This document shows positions 8,792-17,028 of a DNA stretch of 64,000 nt, piece after piece. Every line of letters starts with the position of its first letter. The stretch's first letter is position 1. This DNA comes from Desulfitobacterium chlororespirans DSM 11544 (GTDB lineage: Bacteria; Bacillota; Desulfitobacteriia; Desulfitobacteriales; Desulfitobacteriaceae): assembly GCF_900143285.1 (NCBI RefSeq), contig NZ_FRDN01000004.1, positions 437,878 through 501,877 of the forward strand, read 5' to 3'. A model generated the notes under the pieces. The model worked only from the letters and a program-made list of their open reading frames with translations, was not told the DNA's origin and did no database searches. The translations under genes were made by a program, and so were the position numbers.

Positions 8792-9490
8792 ATGTGTGCA
8801 GCTATTCTGATTGTTGATGACAGTGAGGATATCCGGGAGGGTGTTGGGATCTTGCTGGAGAGTGAAGGCTATCAAGTCCTCACTGCCGACAGCGGTGAAA
8901 CAGCCCTCGGCTTACTGCAGGATCGGCAGACTATTGATTTAATCATTTTGGACATTATGATGCCCGGCCAATCCGGCTTTGAGACCTGCCGGGAAATCAG
9001 GGAAATCACTATTGCGCCCATTTTATTTTTATCCGCCAAGGCCGGGATCGAGGATAAGGAAACCGGCCTTATTATCGGGGGAGATGATTATTTGCCCAAA
9101 CCCTTTTCCCCCGTTGAGCTGGTGGCCAGAATCAAGGCTCTGCTGCGCAGATACGCTGTTTACCAAGGAAAAGACCATAATGTAAGCTCAGATGTGATCA
9201 AGATCAGGGAATTGCATATTTACCCCTCAGCTGAGGAAGTGATCCTTGCCGGTAAACGTATTCCTTTACGCCATATGGAATACCGCCTGTTGGTGCATCT
9301 GGCTTTGCACAGGGGCAGAATATTTTCCGCCGAGGAATTGTACGAGACCCTCTGGATGCAGCCCTTTTTGCCCCTTTCCAATCATACGGTGGTAACTCAT
9401 ATCAAAAACCTGCGGCAAAAGATTGAACATGATCCCAAAGACCCTAAGTATATACTCACAGTCTGGGGAAAGGGGTATCGGATTGTTTAA
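8792..9490 (+). CDS. OmpR/PhoB-family response regulator
   Basis: The 232-residue protein has a receiver domain with acidic pocket (VDDSED) and phospho-acceptor Asp54 in 'LIILDIMMPG', a conserved Lys in LPKPFSP, and a C-terminal winged-helix DNA-binding domain ending WGKGYRIV. The ATG at 8792 lies 10 bp after AAGGAGG (8775-8781) and is preferred over the TTG at 8771. Its 3' end overlaps the kinase start by 8 bp, so the pair is co-translated. It is divergent from the binding-protein operon and probably controls it. Confidence 0.93.
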   Translation: MCAAILIVDDSEDIREGVGILLESEGYQVLTADSGETALGLLQDRQTIDLIILDIMMPGQSGFETCREIREITIAPILFLSAKAGIEDKETGLIIGGDDYLPKPFSPVELVARIKALLRRYAVYQGKDHNVSSDVIKIRELHIYPSAEEVILAGKRIPLRHMEYRLLVHLALHRGRIFSAEELYETLWMQPFLPLSNHTVVTHIKNLRQKIEHDPKDPKYILTVWGKGYRIV

Positions 9491-11621
9491 AAAAATACTG
9501 GCCAGAAGGCTGGTCTTATCCGTCATTCTGGCGTTTATCTGCGCCGGTCTTGTTTTTATCCTATCGCAACAATTATTTTCCTACGGGATAGAAGTTAAAT
9601 ATGCAGACGGGGCTTATTTGAAGCAGAGAATGGCGGAAGAGGCAGCTGATTTTCAGCACTATATCACGGAAAATGATGTTGCCATTCATGATTTCTCTAA
9701 AATCTCCCATTGGGTGGATACCACGAAGATTACAAGCATTTCGCTGTATGAAGATAACCGCCTCATTTATCATTCTGCCCTTCCTTATCAGGCGGAGACC
9801 CCGGACAGCGGCATCCGGCATGAGCCCCTGCCGTGGAAGGAATTGTACCCGGTTCATTTCCGGGATGGAGACGGGTTACTGAACCTGTCTCTTGATTTCA
9901 AACATTACGATTATGATCTTGCCCTGCTCTTGAGTCTATTAATATTCTTTACCGTCTTTTTGGGCATCGTATTGTTTTTCGTTCATCGCAAAACATTCTA
10001 CCTGCTGGAATTGGAACAGCAGGTTCTGCTCATGCAGGGAGGAAAACTGGACATAGCCATACCTTTAAGAGGAAGTGATGAAATCACTTCTTTAGCCGAA
10101 AACCTCGATGGAATACGCCAGGTGCTAATCAAACAAAAGCAAACTCAAGAAGCTCTTCAAAAATTCGCAGCTACCATGTCTCATGATATTCGCACACCAC
10201 TAGCCGCCTTAATTGTCTATCTGGACATTATTTTGAATAAGCGTGTCTCGGATGACCAGCGTTTGCAGCAGTATTTGGTCAAAAGTGTTGAAAAGGCCAA
10301 TCAACTGAAAAGCCTCACCGATCACCTCTTTGCTTATTTTGTGGGATCTGAACGGCAGTCCATAGAGGTTGAAGAAAACCTGAACCGTACAGATTTTGAA
10401 AAACTGGTCTTTGATGGGATATTTCTGCTGGAATCCAGCGGATTTACTGTTAAAACAACTCTGACTCATCAGCAGTATTCTTTAAGACTATCCAGGCAAT
10501 CCATGGAACGTATACTCGATAACGTATTTGCCAATATCTTAAAATACGCAACGACCGATAAGCCTGTTATCATCAAAATCACCTTGGCTGAAGAAATGCT
10601 GACTCTATGTTTTGCCAACGGAACCAAACCAGAAGCCAAAAATTCGGAGAACGCCGGCATGGGTATCAAAAATACCCGCACTGTTGCAGAGCAATATCAT
10701 GGCAGCCTGACCGAAACCCAGTCCGAGCATGACTATTCCATTGAAATTGCCCTACCTGTAGAAGTGCCTAAAGCTATTTTTGCCTTGCAGGCAACGAATA
10801 TCGAAACTCTGATCGCCCTTGGTTTACAGGATAAAATTGTCGGTGTGTCAACAGGACATGCTGCTGATTTTTTACCTGAATATCAAGAAATTTACAATTC
10901 CTTAAACTGCCTGGAGGGAAATACTTTCCGGTGTCACAACTATCCTCCCTTTGAAGTCGTAGTGAGTACAAAACCGGACTTTATCTACGGCACATCTTTT
11001 TCTCTGGACATCACCCGAATCATTTCCCTGTTGAAAAATGTTGACAAGGCCAGCATCACTACTTATATCAACAAGCCCACGAACATGTTCAATGCCCGGA
11101 TGGATGATGTCTATGAAGAAATTCTGACCTTAGGCCGCATCTTTAACGTGGAGGAGCGGGCCGGGGAAGTGGTGCAAAGCATGTCGGCAAAAATCAAGGA
11201 AGTGCAGGGTAAATTAGGCAGCATCGAAGAGCCTGTTCCAGTGTTTGTCTTCGATTCTGAGGAGGACGGAATGTTCTTTACTGCAGGCAGTGCTCTTCTT
11301 TCCAATATGATTGAGCTGGCCGGCGGCAAAAACATCTTTGCCGCCGCCAACCGAAACTGGTTATTTGTTAGTCATGAAGAAATTACCCAGGGCAGACCTG
11401 AGGCGGTTGTAGTTATCGATTATGGGAAAACCGGCCCGGAGGATAAAATCACCTCTTTTAAAAACAACCCGCTTTTTTCGGAACTGCCTGCGGTAGTCAA
11501 GGATAAATTTATCATTGTAAGTCTCAACGATGTTTTACCCGGCACCCGCAACGCTGACTGCGTAGAGAAGCTGTCCAGAGGCTTTCATCTCCAAGCCCCT
11601 TCACCACATCCTATCAATTAG
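9483..11621 (+). CDS. Sensor histidine kinase fused to a cytoplasmic TroA/BtuF-like binding-protein domain
   Basis: The frame starts best at TTG 9483, seven bases after GGGGAAAGGGG, and overlaps the response regulator by 8 bp; an in-frame ATG at 9423 lies far inside that gene. Residues 1-425 are a complete kinase: helix about 11-30, an outside sensor region, helix about 142-166, HAMP, HisKA with H234 (MSHDIRTPL), N-box about 345 and GMGIKNT about 392. From about residue 426 to 712 the protein is a copy of the lipoprotein encoded at 7551-8579, starting at the position equal to that protein's residue 58. The signal peptide and first strand are missing. No membrane helix lies between the parts, so the binding domain should be in the cytoplasm. 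Confidence 0.9.
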   Translation: MFKKILARRLVLSVILAFICAGLVFILSQQLFSYGIEVKYADGAYLKQRMAEEAADFQHYITENDVAIHDFSKISHWVDTTKITSISLYEDNRLIYHSALPYQAETPDSGIRHEPLPWKELYPVHFRDGDGLLNLSLDFKHYDYDLALLLSLLIFFTVFLGIVLFFVHRKTFYLLELEQQVLLMQGGKLDIAIPLRGSDEITSLAENLDGIRQVLIKQKQTQEALQKFAATMSHDIRTPLAALIVYLDIILNKRVSDDQRLQQYLVKSVEKANQLKSLTDHLFAYFVGSERQSIEVEENLNRTDFEKLVFDGIFLLESSGFTVKTTLTHQQYSLRLSRQSMERILDNVFANILKYATTDKPVIIKITLAEEMLTLCFANGTKPEAKNSENAGMGIKNTRTVAEQYHGSLTETQSEHDYSIEIALPVEVPKAIFALQATNIETLIALGLQDKIVGVSTGHAADFLPEYQEIYNSLNCLEGNTFRCHNYPPFEVVVSTKPDFIYGTSFSLDITRIISLLKNVDKASITTYINKPTNMFNARMDDVYEEILTLGRIFNVEERAGEVVQSMSAKIKEVQGKLGSIEEPVPVFVFDSEEDGMFFTAGSALLSNMIELAGGKNIFAAANRNWLFVSHEEITQGRPEAVVVIDYGKTGPEDKITSFKNNPLFSELPAVVKDKFIIVSLNDVLPGTRNADCVEKLSRGFHLQAPSPHPIN

Positions 11622-11702
11622 GGCTGATGGAGAACATGAGTCAGCCCATTTGGAATAGTATTGTTATGATTAAAACAATATAAAAGCGCGCCATATTTCC
11701 CA

Positions 11703-11745
11703 TAAAAAATAAGCCGATTAGGACAAATTACATCCCAACCGGCTT
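11703..11745 (-). terminator. Rho-independent terminator behind the P-II-like genes
   Basis: On the minus strand, AAGCCGGTTGGG and a matching arm ending CGGCTT form an imperfect stem, followed directly by ATTTTTTAT. It lies 14 bp past the stop of the last P-II-like gene. The kinase-fusion gene converges on it from the left. Confidence 0.75.
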
Positions 11746-11758
11746 ACTCCCCACACCA

Positions 11759-12076
11759 CTATTGCTTAATCAGGCATTTTTCCACAGGCATAATAAAGCA
11801 AATGCCATTGGCGGGGGATTTCAACCCCGCCTTTTCCCCGATGGCTGCCATGACCTTTTCCACCACATCCCCGCTTACGATACTTAAGATGATTTCTTTT
11901 TCAGTATCGACGGTAATCCCCATAATCGATTTATGCACCGGGCCGGAACCGCGGGCGTTGATGACGGTCCCTCCCCCTGCCCCGGCCTGGCGGGCGATTT
12001 CCACCACCTCGTCGGCGAAGCCGGCATTGACGATGATATAGAGAGCTTTTAGGTTGTTATTATTATCGTTTTCCAT
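11759..12076 (-). CDS. P-II-like signalling protein associated with DUF1538 transporter (copy 2)
   Basis: The roughly 105-residue protein has a ferredoxin-like P-II fold pattern: beta strand ALYIIVNAG, helix, 'GAGGGTVINARGSG' in the T-loop/B-loop region and a C-terminal NGICFIMPVE strand. The GlnB uridylylated Tyr is not seen. ATG 12076 follows CAGGAGA; an upstream TTG at 12115 is less likely. It is the last gene of a DUF1538, P-II, P-II operon and probably forms a trimer gating or regulating the membrane protein; ligand and transported solute are unknown. Confidence 0.78.
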   Translation of the reverse strand: MENDNNNNLKALYIIVNAGFADEVVEIARQAGAGGGTVINARGSGPVHKSIMGITVDTEKEIILSIVSGDVVEKVMAAIGEKAGLKSPANGICFIMPVEKCLIKQ

Positions 12077-12142
12077 TTTAACAGTCTCCTGTAGTTTATT
12101 TATAATCTCCTGCAATTTAAATTGCTAAAAGTGTCCAAGGCA

Positions 12143-12469
12143 CTAACATCGCTTAGCAAGCGACAGCTCTTCCACAGGTGTCGTAAAGGCAATTCCTGTG
12201 TTCGGCCGATCAAAGTTGAATTTCTTGATCAGCATTTCCAGCACGGCATCGGTTTTTTCTCCAGGCAGCAGACAGGTTATGACCACCTTGTTTTCTTCCG
12301 GCACCATCCCCAGTATGCTTTTAAGGTACCCCGCGTTGACCGTACCCCGGCCATAGACAATGTTGACCAGCCGCCCTCCCGTCTCCGTGAGGGCCTCTAA
12401 GAGCGCCTCTTTTTGCTTTCTTCCGGCGATCAGCGTCAGAAAAACCAAGCCGTTTAAACAATTATTCAT
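12143..12469 (-). CDS. P-II-like signalling protein associated with DUF1538 transporter (copy 1)
   Basis: The 108-residue protein resembles P-II proteins in length and in the strand-helix-strand pattern (GLVFLTLIAG, helix EALLEALTETGG, 'IVYGRGTVNAGYLKSILGM') and the end 'NTGIAFTTPVEEL', which parallels the B/C-loop end of copy 2. Its start overlaps the DUF1538 stop by 8 bp, showing translational coupling. The two copies are quite divergent, so a hetero-oligomer or two different effectors is possible. Nothing in the neighbourhood points to nitrogen metabolism. Confidence 0.75.
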   Translation of the reverse strand: MNNCLNGLVFLTLIAGRKQKEALLEALTETGGRLVNIVYGRGTVNAGYLKSILGMVPEENKVVITCLLPGEKTDAVLEMLIKKFNFDRPNTGIAFTTPVEELSLAKRC

Positions 12470-14096
12470 GACGATCCTTTACCTCCATGGCTAAGCCCTC
12501 TTCCTTCGTATTTTTCTGAACATCCTTGGTTTCAGCAGTTCCGGCCTGGGCGGCAAGCGCTGCCAATTCCTCAAGCTCCTCTGCCTCAGCCTCAGTGATG
12601 AGTTTCTGTTCTTTTTTAAGCCGTATATCATAGATTATGCCTAAAGCCTGCACGGCGATTAAGGGCGTAACCGAGATAAAGGCAATAATCCCGAACCCGT
12701 TGATCAAAACCGACTGGGCACCTGGTCCTGCTGAAGCGGCTACAGCCTGGGCCGTTCCGAGGGTAAGGGGAGTTAAAAAGGCTGATGTCAAGGCACCTCC
12801 TGTAACTCCTCCCGAGTCGAAGGCCAGACCCACGAAAAGCCGGGAGGAAAATCTGAGCATAATCAGCGCTATAGCATAGAGAGGAATCAAAAACCAAAGA
12901 ATATTGATTTGAGTCAGGATCTTCACCATGCAGATCAAGGCGGCAAAGCCTATACCGATGGCCAAGGTCATGCGTATCGACATTTTCGTAATATGACCGT
13001 TGGTTATTTCTTCAAGCTGTTCCCCCAGTACGGTGACGGCCGGTTCCGACAAGGTGATGGCGGCGCCCAGCACAAACCCGACCACCAGCAGCAGCCATTT
13101 AAACCAACCAGGGCGGGCAGCATCCAGAAAGACTTCACCAATATATTTGCCGGCGAAGGCAAAGCCGAAATCGATTCCCGACAAAAAGATGAGCAGACCG
13201 ACGTAGACGACAAGGGTTCCCAGCAGAATCTTGACAAACTCCCTCTGCGACAGCTTAATCAGAAAAAGCTGAAAGGGTAAAAATACAATCACAATCGGGA
13301 ACAGGGCCAGGGCAACGCCTCCCATATTGTCCAGAATGATTTCACCGAGATGCTCCACCGCACCCGGATTATACAGCCCGGCGGGAGGGATTACTCCCCC
13401 ATAGGCCGCTTTGAGCACGAGACCATAAATAAACACCGCCAGGATCGGACCCACTGAGGCCAAGCCAATGATGCCGAAGGTGTCTTCATTGGTTTTGGAT
13501 TTGGACATAGTAGCGGAAATCCCCAAACCTAAGGCCAGGATAAAGGGCACTGACACATCACCCGTAGTTGCTCCGCTGCCATCGAAGGCCAAAGCGATGA
13601 ACTGTTCAGGAACAAAAATGACCACCATAAAGATCACAATATAAAACACAGCGAAAACGATTTTGATACTCAAGTCTTTCAAAATTCTGAACAGGGAGAA
13701 CCCGACAAACAGGCCTATTCCCGTGCTCAGAACCCATACGAAGAGCATTTCGTTGACGCCTGCCATAATCATATGAGTCTGCTTTGCCAATACCCACAGG
13801 GCCGGTTCAGCGACGGTGGCCAGAAGTCCGAACAAAAAACCGACTATAATAATGAAAAGGGCTTTTTTCAGCCGGATCAGTGAACTGCCCACCAGTTTTC
13901 CTATAGGCAGAATACTGATATCAAGTCCGTTCAAAAACAAAGCCTGACCGACAACCACACCCAGATAGCCCACGGCCAGCTTTACGTAATCGTAAGCATT
14001 TTCCATGGGCGCTACAAAACCGCACACAATGATAATCACTGCGGCCAGGGGCAGGGACGATATGAAAACTTCTTTAAGCGTGTTAAAGTATTTCAT
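12462..14096 (-). CDS. DUF1538 family polytopic membrane protein, tandem-duplicated
   Basis: The 544-residue protein has about 14 hydrophobic segments. It is an internal duplication: 'GLDISILPIGKLVG' and later 'GIDFGFAFAGKYIG', 'VAEPALWVLAKQ' and 'LSEPAVTVLGEQ', and 'LAFDGSGATTGD' versus 'LAFDSGGVTGGA' recur in the same order. An inverted-repeat transporter-like fold is suggested. The C-terminal tail (about 505-544) is highly charged and cytoplasmic. It is co-translated with two P-II-like proteins. The family is linked with ion transport in annotation, but the substrate is not established. No clear Shine-Dalgarno precedes ATG 14096. Confidence 0.85.
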   Translation of the reverse strand: MKYFNTLKEVFISSLPLAAVIIIVCGFVAPMENAYDYVKLAVGYLGVVVGQALFLNGLDISILPIGKLVGSSLIRLKKALFIIIVGFLFGLLATVAEPALWVLAKQTHMIMAGVNEMLFVWVLSTGIGLFVGFSLFRILKDLSIKIVFAVFYIVIFMVVIFVPEQFIALAFDGSGATTGDVSVPFILALGLGISATMSKSKTNEDTFGIIGLASVGPILAVFIYGLVLKAAYGGVIPPAGLYNPGAVEHLGEIILDNMGGVALALFPIVIVFLPFQLFLIKLSQREFVKILLGTLVVYVGLLIFLSGIDFGFAFAGKYIGEVFLDAARPGWFKWLLLVVGFVLGAAITLSEPAVTVLGEQLEEITNGHITKMSIRMTLAIGIGFAALICMVKILTQINILWFLIPLYAIALIMLRFSSRLFVGLAFDSGGVTGGALTSAFLTPLTLGTAQAVAASAGPGAQSVLINGFGIIAFISVTPLIAVQALGIIYDIRLKKEQKLITEAEAEELEELAALAAQAGTAETKDVQKNTKEEGLAMEVKDRHE

Positions 14097-14203
14097 GTTG
14101 ATTATTATAGCACAGGCACAAGTATCTTGTCTTTTTCTGCCAACACTTTATCACCGGAAGAATTCTTGTTCAGCCACCAGAGTAGCCAAACATTATAGAC
14201 AGA

Positions 14204-14241
14204 ACCTCCCTTACAGTGTAAAATTACACTATAAGGGAGGT
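14204..14241 (+). promoter_or_regulatory. 38-bp dyad enclosing the ribosome site of the radical SAM operon
   Basis: Arms of 18 bases (14204-14221 and 14224-14241) are complementary in 17 positions with a 2-base centre. The right arm contains AAGGGAGGT (14233-14241), the ribosome site of the peptide gene starting at 14249. As RNA the site would be fully paired; as DNA it is a repressor-type dyad. No T-run follows, so it is not a terminator. Either reading makes it the control element of the operon. Confidence 0.7.
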
Positions 14242-14248
14242 CTTTCTT

Positions 14249-14320
14249 ATGACTGAACATCCGTTTTCCGCCGTTCCTACCTACATAGAGAAGAAGTTTA
14301 AGAACCTGGTGCTGTCATGA
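14249..14320 (+). CDS. 23-residue peptide, first gene of the radical SAM/methyltransferase operon
   Basis: An ATG eight bases after AAGGGAGGT opens 23 codons (MTEHPFSAVPTYIEKKF...LVLS) that end in a TGA overlapping the ATG of the first methyltransferase (ATGA at 14317-14320). The excellent ribosome site and exact overlap argue that it is translated. It may be only a leader that couples translation, or a small substrate peptide for the radical SAM enzyme (PqqA is of similar size). It has no Cys and no signal peptide. No family is recognised, so function is open. Confidence 0.6.
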   Translation: MTEHPFSAVPTYIEKKFKNLVLS

Positions 14321-14940
14321 CCAGTATCCTGTTTGATGTTTTTTACCGCTCCTATGATAACTTTATGAAAACTTTCCGGCTGGACGATCATGAGGCTGTC
14401 CTCAGCCAGATCAGGGCTCTGACCGCTAAAGGCCGGCCCGGGCAGCCTGAACCCCTTAAGATCGCCGATATCGGCGGGGGTACGGGGGTATTGGCTCATA
14501 GCCTACTGGAGCTGGGCCATGACGTTACCATCATCGACCCGGCCCAGAGGATGACGGCCATCGCTAAAGAACGGAACCTCCGGGTTACAGTTATTAATGA
14601 AACCTTGGCAAAGGTAAGCCCGGAGCCCCTCTACGATGTAATCATTTTAAGAGATTGTTTTCACCACATTGCGGATCAAGAACCGGCACTGAGCAAACTA
14701 TCCCAAATCCTTCAGGATGATGGGCTGCTGATCATTCAGGATTTCTCTCCTGGTAGTTTAAGAGCTCAACTGCTCTTTACACTGGAACGGTGTCTGCTGG
14801 AAAAAATCTATCCCATCCCATCTGCCACCCTGGCCGCCATGATGGTCCAGGCCGGTTTTAACAGCACCATTGTCCGGCTGAACAGCCGCGATTATCTGGT
14901 GACAGGCACTAAAGAAAAACCTGCAGAGGTGGAACTATGA
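14317..14940 (+). CDS. Class I SAM-dependent methyltransferase (operon copy 1)
   Basis: The 207-residue protein shows motif I 'IADIGGGTGVLAHSLLELG' (about 49-67), 'VTIIDPAQRM' and 'YDVIILRDCFHHIAD', the usual class I layout of small-molecule methyltransferases. The start overlaps the peptide gene by ATGA and its stop overlaps the next methyltransferase by ATGA, so translation is coupled along the operon. The protein is short and lacks a substrate cap domain. It is followed by a second methyltransferase, a radical SAM protein and a hydrolase, which suggests stepwise building of one small molecule or peptide product. Confidence 0.88.
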   Translation: MTSILFDVFYRSYDNFMKTFRLDDHEAVLSQIRALTAKGRPGQPEPLKIADIGGGTGVLAHSLLELGHDVTIIDPAQRMTAIAKERNLRVTVINETLAKVSPEPLYDVIILRDCFHHIADQEPALSKLSQILQDDGLLIIQDFSPGSLRAQLLFTLERCLLEKIYPIPSATLAAMMVQAGFNSTIVRLNSRDYLVTGTKEKPAEVEL

Positions 14941-15839
14941 GCAAGCTTCGTTTGTATCCTAAAGTGGCCCGTTTGTTTCTGGGCGGGCACATCGTAGCCG
15001 GCGAGGATATCGGCAGCTCCTACAGTCTGGTCAGCCCCGGCTACGAGCAATGGTTTTTAAGCACCATGCACCGCTATAATGATGAAATGATTGGGGAATT
15101 AAGCAAACACCTGGACCCTTCCCAATCCTTACAGATCCTGGACCTGGCCGCAGGAACCGGCTACAATGCCCAAGCCATGCAGGGGTTGTTTCCTGCCTCC
15201 CGGCTGACCCTGGTCGATATTTCCTCCGGCATGCTGAGGGAGGCCCGCCAAAACCTTGGTGAAGATGCTTCCCTGATCACCTCCGATATGCTGCACTATT
15301 TGGCGGACTGCGCCGATGGTACCTTTGATGTTGTGATCTGCGCCTGGGCCATCAAATACCGGAACCCCCTGCAAGTCATCCGGCACTGCCACAGGGTTCT
15401 GAAACCGGGGGGTTATCTGGCCGTTATCGTCAATACCAAAGACACCCTGCCCCAAGTGGCCCACATCTACCCCCGGCTGTTAGCCCGGCATGTTCATAAA
15501 ATCACCAAGTTGATGCTGCCTCTGCCCAATCCCCGCAATTTAGCAGCCTTCGACGGCTGGTTCCAGAAATATTCCTTCACTAAAATTAAGAGCCAAGCGG
15601 GATTTCAGGATTTTAATTTCCCGACAAGCCGGGAATTAGCTGAATTTATCGTATCCACCGGCGCTCTGGCCGGTTTCGACATTATGCTGGATTTAAGAGA
15701 TCCCGCCGTTTTCGCCGATCTGGTCCAGCTCTTAACCGACCATCATTTTACCGGAACCACCCACCGCTATGTGTACGGGATTTACCAAAAACCCAGCTGC
15801 AGCCAACGCAATCTTCGAAGGAGGAAAGCCAATGAATAA
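14937..15839 (+). CDS. Class I SAM-dependent methyltransferase (operon copy 2)
   Basis: The 300-residue protein has motif I 'ILDLAAGTGYNAQAM' (about 63-77), 'LTLVDISSGMLREAR', 'DVVICAWAIKYRNPL' and 'HRVLKPGGYLAVIV', close to UbiE/menaquinone-type enzymes in layout but with an extra C-terminal region of about 100 residues (including 'KYSFTKIKSQAGFQDFNF'). It overlaps the upstream gene by ATGA and the radical SAM gene by 8 bp. It is not sequence-similar to copy 1 beyond the shared motifs, so it probably acts at a different step. The substrate is unknown. Confidence 0.88.
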   Translation: MSKLRLYPKVARLFLGGHIVAGEDIGSSYSLVSPGYEQWFLSTMHRYNDEMIGELSKHLDPSQSLQILDLAAGTGYNAQAMQGLFPASRLTLVDISSGMLREARQNLGEDASLITSDMLHYLADCADGTFDVVICAWAIKYRNPLQVIRHCHRVLKPGGYLAVIVNTKDTLPQVAHIYPRLLARHVHKITKLMLPLPNPRNLAAFDGWFQKYSFTKIKSQAGFQDFNFPTSRELAEFIVSTGALAGFDIMLDLRDPAVFADLVQLLTDHHFTGTTHRYVYGIYQKPSCSQRNLRRRKANE

Positions 15840-17028
15840 ACGGATGATCGCCCGGATGTGCCTGGACAAGGGGACTCTGGCCAATTTTCTGGAAATCCAC
15901 CGCCGGTTCTCCCCCTCCCCCAACTACCGGCTGAAGAACATGGTCCAATGCGGCCTCAATGCCATTAAACACGACCGGTTGATCCGGCATGAGCAGAGCT
16001 ATCTCCTGAACTCCTTTATTCCCCCCCTTAATTCTCCTGCCTTTTTGAATATAGCCCTGCAGGTACCGGGAGAAGGGGCAGATTTTTTCGATAATCATGT
16101 CCAGGGGAAGCGCCTGGCTCCCATTTCCGCTTATATCGCCGTCACCGGGAAATGCCGGTACAACTGCTGGCATTGCAGTGCGGCCTCTGCCGGACAAAAT
16201 GAACTGAGCACCCCCTCCCTGATCAGGATTATTCAAAAACTGCAGGATCTAGGGGTGGGAATCATCGGTTTTACCGGGGGCGAGCCCCTGCTCAGGGATG
16301 ATCTGGAAGAGATTATTGCTGCTGTGGACCGGCAGAAAAGCATGGTCCTGGTGTTTTCCACCGGCTTTAACCTGACTCTAGAGCGGGCGGCAGCTTTAAA
16401 GTCGGCGGGATTATTCGGCATCGCCCTCAGCCTGGATTCCGTGCGGAAAGAAAAGCATGATGAGCTGAGAGGATATCCGGGAGCCTACGACCATGCTTTG
16501 AACGGAATCAGGAATGCCCGGGAAGCAGGGCTGTATACCATGAGCCAGACGGTGGGCACCCGGGAGCTTATGGCAGAAGGAGAACTATTTGCACTGGCGG
16601 AAATGCTCAAGGGGGAAGGAATCCACGAAATGCGGATCGTGGAACCTCTTCCCTGCGGCAAATTGTCCGGCCCCCATGCTGCCCTGCTTTATGCGGAGGA
16701 ACAAGACCGGCTCAAACAGCTGCATATCACTTTAAACGGTGATCTGCGCTACCCGAAGGCTTCCGTCTTTCCCTATTTTGAGTCTGCCGAACAGTTCGGC
16801 TGCGGTGCCGGCACCCAGCACAGCTATGTGGATACCGCCGGCAACTTCGGTCTCTGTGACTTTTTAGAGGACCTCAGATATGGAAATCTTTTGACCGACG
16901 ATGTCCGGGAAGTATGGCAGAAGATGCACCAGGCTTCCGGCGGGCCAAAATGCTCCTGCCTGGCTAAAGGCTCCTGCCCTCCTGCCCTCCCTAAATTTTA
17001 TCGCCTGCTGGGTGGGATTCAGCCATGA
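15832..17028 (+). CDS. Radical SAM protein with SPASM-like C-terminus
   Basis: The 398-residue protein carries the radical SAM cluster motif CRYNCWHC (Cys108, 112, 115) and the SAM-binding GGEP (FTGGEPLLR). The C-terminal third has a cysteine set (CGAGTQHSY, FGLCDF, CSCLAKGSC) of the SPASM/twitch type, binding one or two extra Fe-S clusters. About 100 residues precede the core. ATG 15832 lies seven bases after AAGGAGG (15818-15824). SPASM enzymes modify peptides or tetrapyrrole-like molecules; the tiny peptide gene at the operon head and the two methyltransferases fit either idea. It must act in an anaerobic cytoplasm. Confidence 0.9.
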   Translation: MNKRMIARMCLDKGTLANFLEIHRRFSPSPNYRLKNMVQCGLNAIKHDRLIRHEQSYLLNSFIPPLNSPAFLNIALQVPGEGADFFDNHVQGKRLAPISAYIAVTGKCRYNCWHCSAASAGQNELSTPSLIRIIQKLQDLGVGIIGFTGGEPLLRDDLEEIIAAVDRQKSMVLVFSTGFNLTLERAAALKSAGLFGIALSLDSVRKEKHDELRGYPGAYDHALNGIRNAREAGLYTMSQTVGTRELMAEGELFALAEMLKGEGIHEMRIVEPLPCGKLSGPHAALLYAEEQDRLKQLHITLNGDLRYPKASVFPYFESAEQFGCGAGTQHSYVDTAGNFGLCDFLEDLRYGNLLTDDVREVWQKMHQASGGPKCSCLAKGSCPPALPKFYRLLGGIQP

